Source: Ananas comosus
Lineage: Eukaryota; Streptophyta; Magnoliopsida; Poales; Bromeliaceae
NCBI RefSeq assembly: GCF_001540865.1
Contig: NC_033628.1
Coordinates: forward strand, 12,499,517 to 12,563,516
DNA: 64,000 nucleotides
Direction: 5' to 3'
Shown here: positions 60,738-64,000 of the stretch, one piece after another
How positions within the stretch are numbered: the first letter of the stretch is position 1
Layout: each line of letters starts with the position of its first letter
Made by a program: the position numbers and the translations under genes
The notes under the pieces: generated by a model
Told to the model about the DNA's origin: nothing
Database searches by the model: none
Seen by the model: the letters and a program-made list of their open reading frames with translations, nothing else

Positions 60738-62877
60738 AACCTTACCCTTGAAGGGGGATACTTTAATCTTTCAGCAAGGCCGGCCCACATTGCTTTCTTC
60801 GAGCAAAGCCATTACAGCAGACAAGGTCGGAACTAAAAGAAAAACTCCCATTACCTGGTGAATTGTTGTTCTTTCAGTCCTTGCTCTCTATTTCTCCTGA
60901 GAGCAGTGTCTATACAATTCCAGCCTCGAGTGACTTTTCAGTTATCGAAGATAATTGAAAAACGGCAGCTGGTTTTCTCTCATTTTCTTTTCGTGTTGTA
61001 TGTGAATATGTAAGTGCCTCATCGGTTGCGGCACTTCTATGTGATAGGAAGGACTTTAGTCGCCTTATGCATGTATAGAGCTGGTCACCGCCGTGTTGGT
61101 TTGATGAGTTGAAACCTCAAGGCGTTCAATCTTGTACTGGAAAAACTAGCTATTGTCATAAAATTGAGTTGGGATAGCATCTTACTTGTCGATCAAAGGT
61201 TCTAGTTTCCATTTTCCCAAATTTCTGGGGGATTCTATAAATAGCTTTTCATCGTTGCTAGTTGATTTTTTATTTTTATTTTTATTTGTTTATTTATTTT
61301 TTTGTTTGGGGGGGGTGGGGTGGGGTGGGGTGGGGGGGGGGGGGAGGAGCGAGATTGGAAGGTTCAATAAAATATTTGTTAAGCAACAAGCTACAGAATG
61401 TTCTGTCAAAAAGGATAATATACCATTAAGTTTCAATAGAATACTCAAATTAAACGTACTGCAAAAGGAAATGGTTAAATTTTTAATTCTCAAGTATCCA
61501 TTTCAAAATGTTCTGGTTTATAACCACCATATTTTCATGCAGTAAAAGATCTTCTCGTCCGCTTAAAAACTTACCTTTCAGAGTGGGTATTTTATTCCAG
61601 TAAAGTTTGAACAGCCACCAATGCAGGAAAGGGCTCAATCCCTCTCTCTTTGTTTAACGATTAGAACATAAATTTACAGTTAATATACCATACTACTGCA
61701 CAAGTACTGTCCATCAAAAAGTTCCACTAGTTACCAGCTCTAACATATGATCTATGGAGTATCATTCCAATGACAAGTGTATTAGTTCAGTAATCACCTT
61801 CATGATGCATCGAATTGCATAGAAAGTAAACATCCAATTCGCTTACCAGTAGCAGATCTGCAATTGCATAGATTTGTAGCTGAATTCGGATATTTGTAAC
61901 AGGAATGATTGGGAGAAACGAAGGATAAATACAAGTGCTACATTAAGCTGATTCTGACCCCATGAATGTTATATCCCTTCTTTCATTACTCATTTTCCTG
62001 TGCGTTTCTGAGAAAATATACAAAACAGTTCAATTTTGAAGGAATGGAAATCGTACTGATGATATAATGTGTTTGTATGTTGGTGTGGTTAGGAATGTAA
62101 TGAAGTGTACAAAATGAATGTTCTCCCGTTCTTGGGCCACGCACTCCCCAGTGCCTGTACAATGAAGACATCCCATTAGCTAATTTGTAACTTTGTTTGC
62201 CAAGGAAAGAGAAAGAATGAAACAAAACTAAAATTATCTATGTGAAATAATCATGCTCTGCATATGTAAATAAAACTGCAGATGTATAATTTCTGTTGCC
62301 CACCATAAACAAAGAAATTAAACGGTATCGAATCAAGTTTATTTTTCAAGTTCGAAAGGCTTGTACTGATCTTCATGAATTTCAAGAATGTTGCCGAACC
62401 ATCAATGAAAATAAATGATACTTGTATTCCCTCTCCCTAGATTTTCATAAAATAATATGGAATTGAACAGAGAACTAGAATACGCACAGAAGCTTCTCCC
62501 TCTCCCTAGATTTCATGATCTTTGTCAAATAAAAGATGGATTATATTTAAATTTGGACACAAACAATAAAGGCAATGTGCAGGCAAAAACCAGCGTGATT
62601 CTGAGGTGCGATGTGGATGTTCTTGTCATCTATCACATGGCCCCCAAAAGCAATGGGGCTAACAAACAATATTCTAAAAGAGAGAATACTGGTAATTGAG
62701 GAAGCAATCATGAAGAAGAAATAGCATAAACTGATATAGCTAGCAATGGCAACGATAAGCTCGGGGAAAAAAAAATCGCAATATCAAGTTTTTCTTCCCC
62801 TTCCAATTTGTAAATGCGAACATGTCAGAAGATGGCTTACCAAGAATGGAGTCAAAACTTTCAATTGTAGATGGACG
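60738..62877. other. Spacer between MORN and CLASSY-like genes, with G-rich tract
   Basis: Convergent 3' ends: MORN 3' UTR from 60738 and CLASSY-like 3' UTR ending at 62877 on the other strand. A strong G-run region at 61308-61347 (several runs of 4 or more G separated by single T) could form a G-quadruplex. A stretch around 62444-62515 repeats the phrase TCCCTCTCCCTAGATTT. No gene was recognised in between. Confidence 0.55.
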
Positions 62878-64000
62878 TTATCTACTAAATTCAGGAGCAA
62901 TCTGGCTATAAGTACACGCTATATTCGACTCCGTTGGGGGGTAGTAAATCTCTATGAACATGTCTTTGAGTTTGTCATGAGAAGTCATCTCTTCCAAAAT
63001 CTTATCTTCTGATACTAATTTATCAGAGTGCTCCTTTTCTGATTGTGATAGACTGTTCCTTACATTGTGAAGATCGATTTCCGGAGAAAATAATAACCTG
63101 GATAAGTGATCCTTTTTGGCTTGCCTTTCATATTTCTCTCTTTCACCAGTTCCAGACGTGATTAAATTATATGTATAAACAAACTTCTCCTGCCCTATTC
63201 TGTATGCTCGACTAATTGCTTGTCTACCAACTGCAGGGTTCCATACAACATCTAAAAGTACAACCCTCGAAGCCCCTGTAAGGCTTATCCCTTCACAACA
63301 AGCTCTTGTTGATGCAAGTAAAACTCTAGCCTCACTTTCTATATCATTGAAAATTTCAATTGAGGCCTGACGATTTCGAGGAAGAATCTTCCCATCCATC
63401 TGAATTATCTCCTTACCTTCACTCCAGTTGAATAACTTCATAAGCTGTTCTTTTATCAATGATAACGGCTGTATATACTGACTAAAAATCAAAACCTTTT
63501 CTTTTAGCGCCTCGCAAAGACGAACAAGTTCCACTACGAATTTTGTCTTCACTCCTTCACAGGGATTCGAACGTAAATCCTCTAGTAAATTCTTGTCGAT
63601 AACTAAAGCATCCTCTTCAGGCATGTTAATATGAGTTGCAAGAGAAGGATGAATTGACACCAAGGATATATTATATTCATATTCAAAATTGTGAGCAAGC
63701 CCGATTTTCTCAATCTTCTCAATAATTTTCTTTTGCTGAGAGAAGGGATTTAGCACGATTAGGCATTCTCTTAAACCAGGGAGACTTTGGAGGATGTTGC
63801 CATTATGGATGTGGACAAAAGGCTTTAGTATTGATCTAACCTCTTCTGCATTATCATCAGTGACATGACTAGTTAGAGAAGTCCAAACCCCTTTCCCTTC
63901 ATATTTTCCTGGAAAGATGTCTCTCTTCTCTAAGGCAAAATCTGATTTCCTTCGAGACACTTTCGGAGTTCTATTTGAAATCTTTTCAGCAAATTTAGGT
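62878..64000 (-). CDS. CLSY: CLASSY-like SNF2 chromatin remodeler, C-terminal part
   Basis: C-terminal helicase lobe of a plant SNF2-type protein of the CLASSY (CLSY) group, which helps recruit Pol IV for RNA-directed DNA methylation in the nucleus. One open frame runs from the right edge to the stop at 62878 (about 373 residues); in-frame GTG or ATG codons inside are not starts, since coding character continues to the edge (KFAEKISNRTPKVSRRK). Visible: KPFVHIHNG, LPGLRECLIVLNP, then the HELICc lobe with KEKVLIFSQYIQPL, QMDGKILPRNRQ (motif IV/IVa), RVLLASTRACCEGISLTGAS (motif V) and AISRAYRIGQ (motif VI). The C-terminus includes EEMTSHDKLKDMFIEIYYPP, typical of the group. The ATPase N-lobe lies outside the window. 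CLSY subclass (1/2 against 3/4) is not decided here. Confidence 0.9.
   Translation of the reverse strand, partial: PKFAEKISNRTPKVSRRKSDFALEKRDIFPGKYEGKGVWTSLTSHVTDDNAEEVRSILKPFVHIHNGNILQSLPGLRECLIVLNPFSQQKKIIEKIEKIGLAHNFEYEYNISLVSIHPSLATHINMPEEDALVIDKNLLEDLRSNPCEGVKTKFVVELVRLCEALKEKVLIFSQYIQPLSLIKEQLMKLFNWSEGKEIIQMDGKILPRNRQASIEIFNDIESEARVLLASTRACCEGISLTGASRVVLLDVVWNPAVGRQAISRAYRIGQEKFVYTYNLITSGTGEREKYERQAKKDHLSRLLFSPEIDLHNVRNSLSQSEKEHSDKLVSEDKILEEMTSHDKLKDMFIEIYYPPTESNIACTYSQIAPEFSR

Noticed and set aside
1..64000. Prokaryotic-type systems (CRISPR, phage, toxin-antitoxin, operons)
   Set aside because: All genes are intron-containing plant genes or simple repeats; dinucleotide and trinucleotide arrays have no unique spacers.

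Overview
This is plant nuclear DNA, most likely from a monocot. The genes have many exons with GT-AG introns and plant-specific families. Several first exons are very GC-rich and alanine/proline-rich (trihelix, XPF, MORN), while the intergenic DNA is AT-rich with MITEs and long CT/GA and TA microsatellites. Pineapple or a related commelinid would fit, but that is inference. No rRNA, CRISPR array or prokaryote-like cluster was seen, and no tRNA gene was recognised.

Layout, left to right. (1) <96-12421, minus: a TARBP1/SpoU-type tRNA 2'-O-methyltransferase homologue; 28 exons chain in phase and the catalytic 3' end lies beyond the left edge. (2) 12422-16382: divergent promoter region with a Tourist-like MITE. 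(3) 16383-17530, plus: a SIP1-clade trihelix transcription factor broken by at least one single-base frameshift. (4) 17531-21641: no gene, with an 88-bp duplication around a single N. (5) 21642-28338, minus: complete XPF/UVH1 (ERCC4) repair nuclease, 9 exons, 977 aa. (6) 29182-32055, minus: membrane-anchored, Cys-rich, degenerate cyclophilin-fold protein, 5 exons, 347 aa. (7) 33295-37253, minus: SnRK2 kinase, 9 exons, 343 aa. (8) 41924-45605, plus: calcineurin B-like Ca2+ sensor of the CBL1/CBL9 type, 8 exons, 214 aa. (9) 49177-51884, plus: casein kinase 2 regulatory beta subunit, 5 exons, 270 aa. (10) 55716-60737, plus: MORN-repeat membrane protein, 3 exons, with a foreign FKBP13-like segment in exon 1 ending at a single N. 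(11) 62878->64000, minus: C-terminal part of a CLASSY-like SNF2 remodeler.

The genes are independent transcription units. Functional themes are tRNA modification, DNA repair, Ca2+/stress kinase signalling (SnRK2, CBL, CK2 beta) and RNA-directed DNA methylation (CLASSY). Several genes have CT/GA tracts or telo-box motifs near the translation start, which suggests a shared promoter style.

The most noteworthy observations are the FKBP13 transit-peptide/N-terminal segment embedded in frame in the MORN gene at an assembly join, a family of elements with terminal inverted repeats over 100 bp inserted into TA/GA microsatellites, a probable GC-AG intron in the TARBP1 gene, a large foldback element at 54.7-55.2 kb, and the trihelix frameshift. 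I found nothing that amounts to a new defence or enzymatic system.
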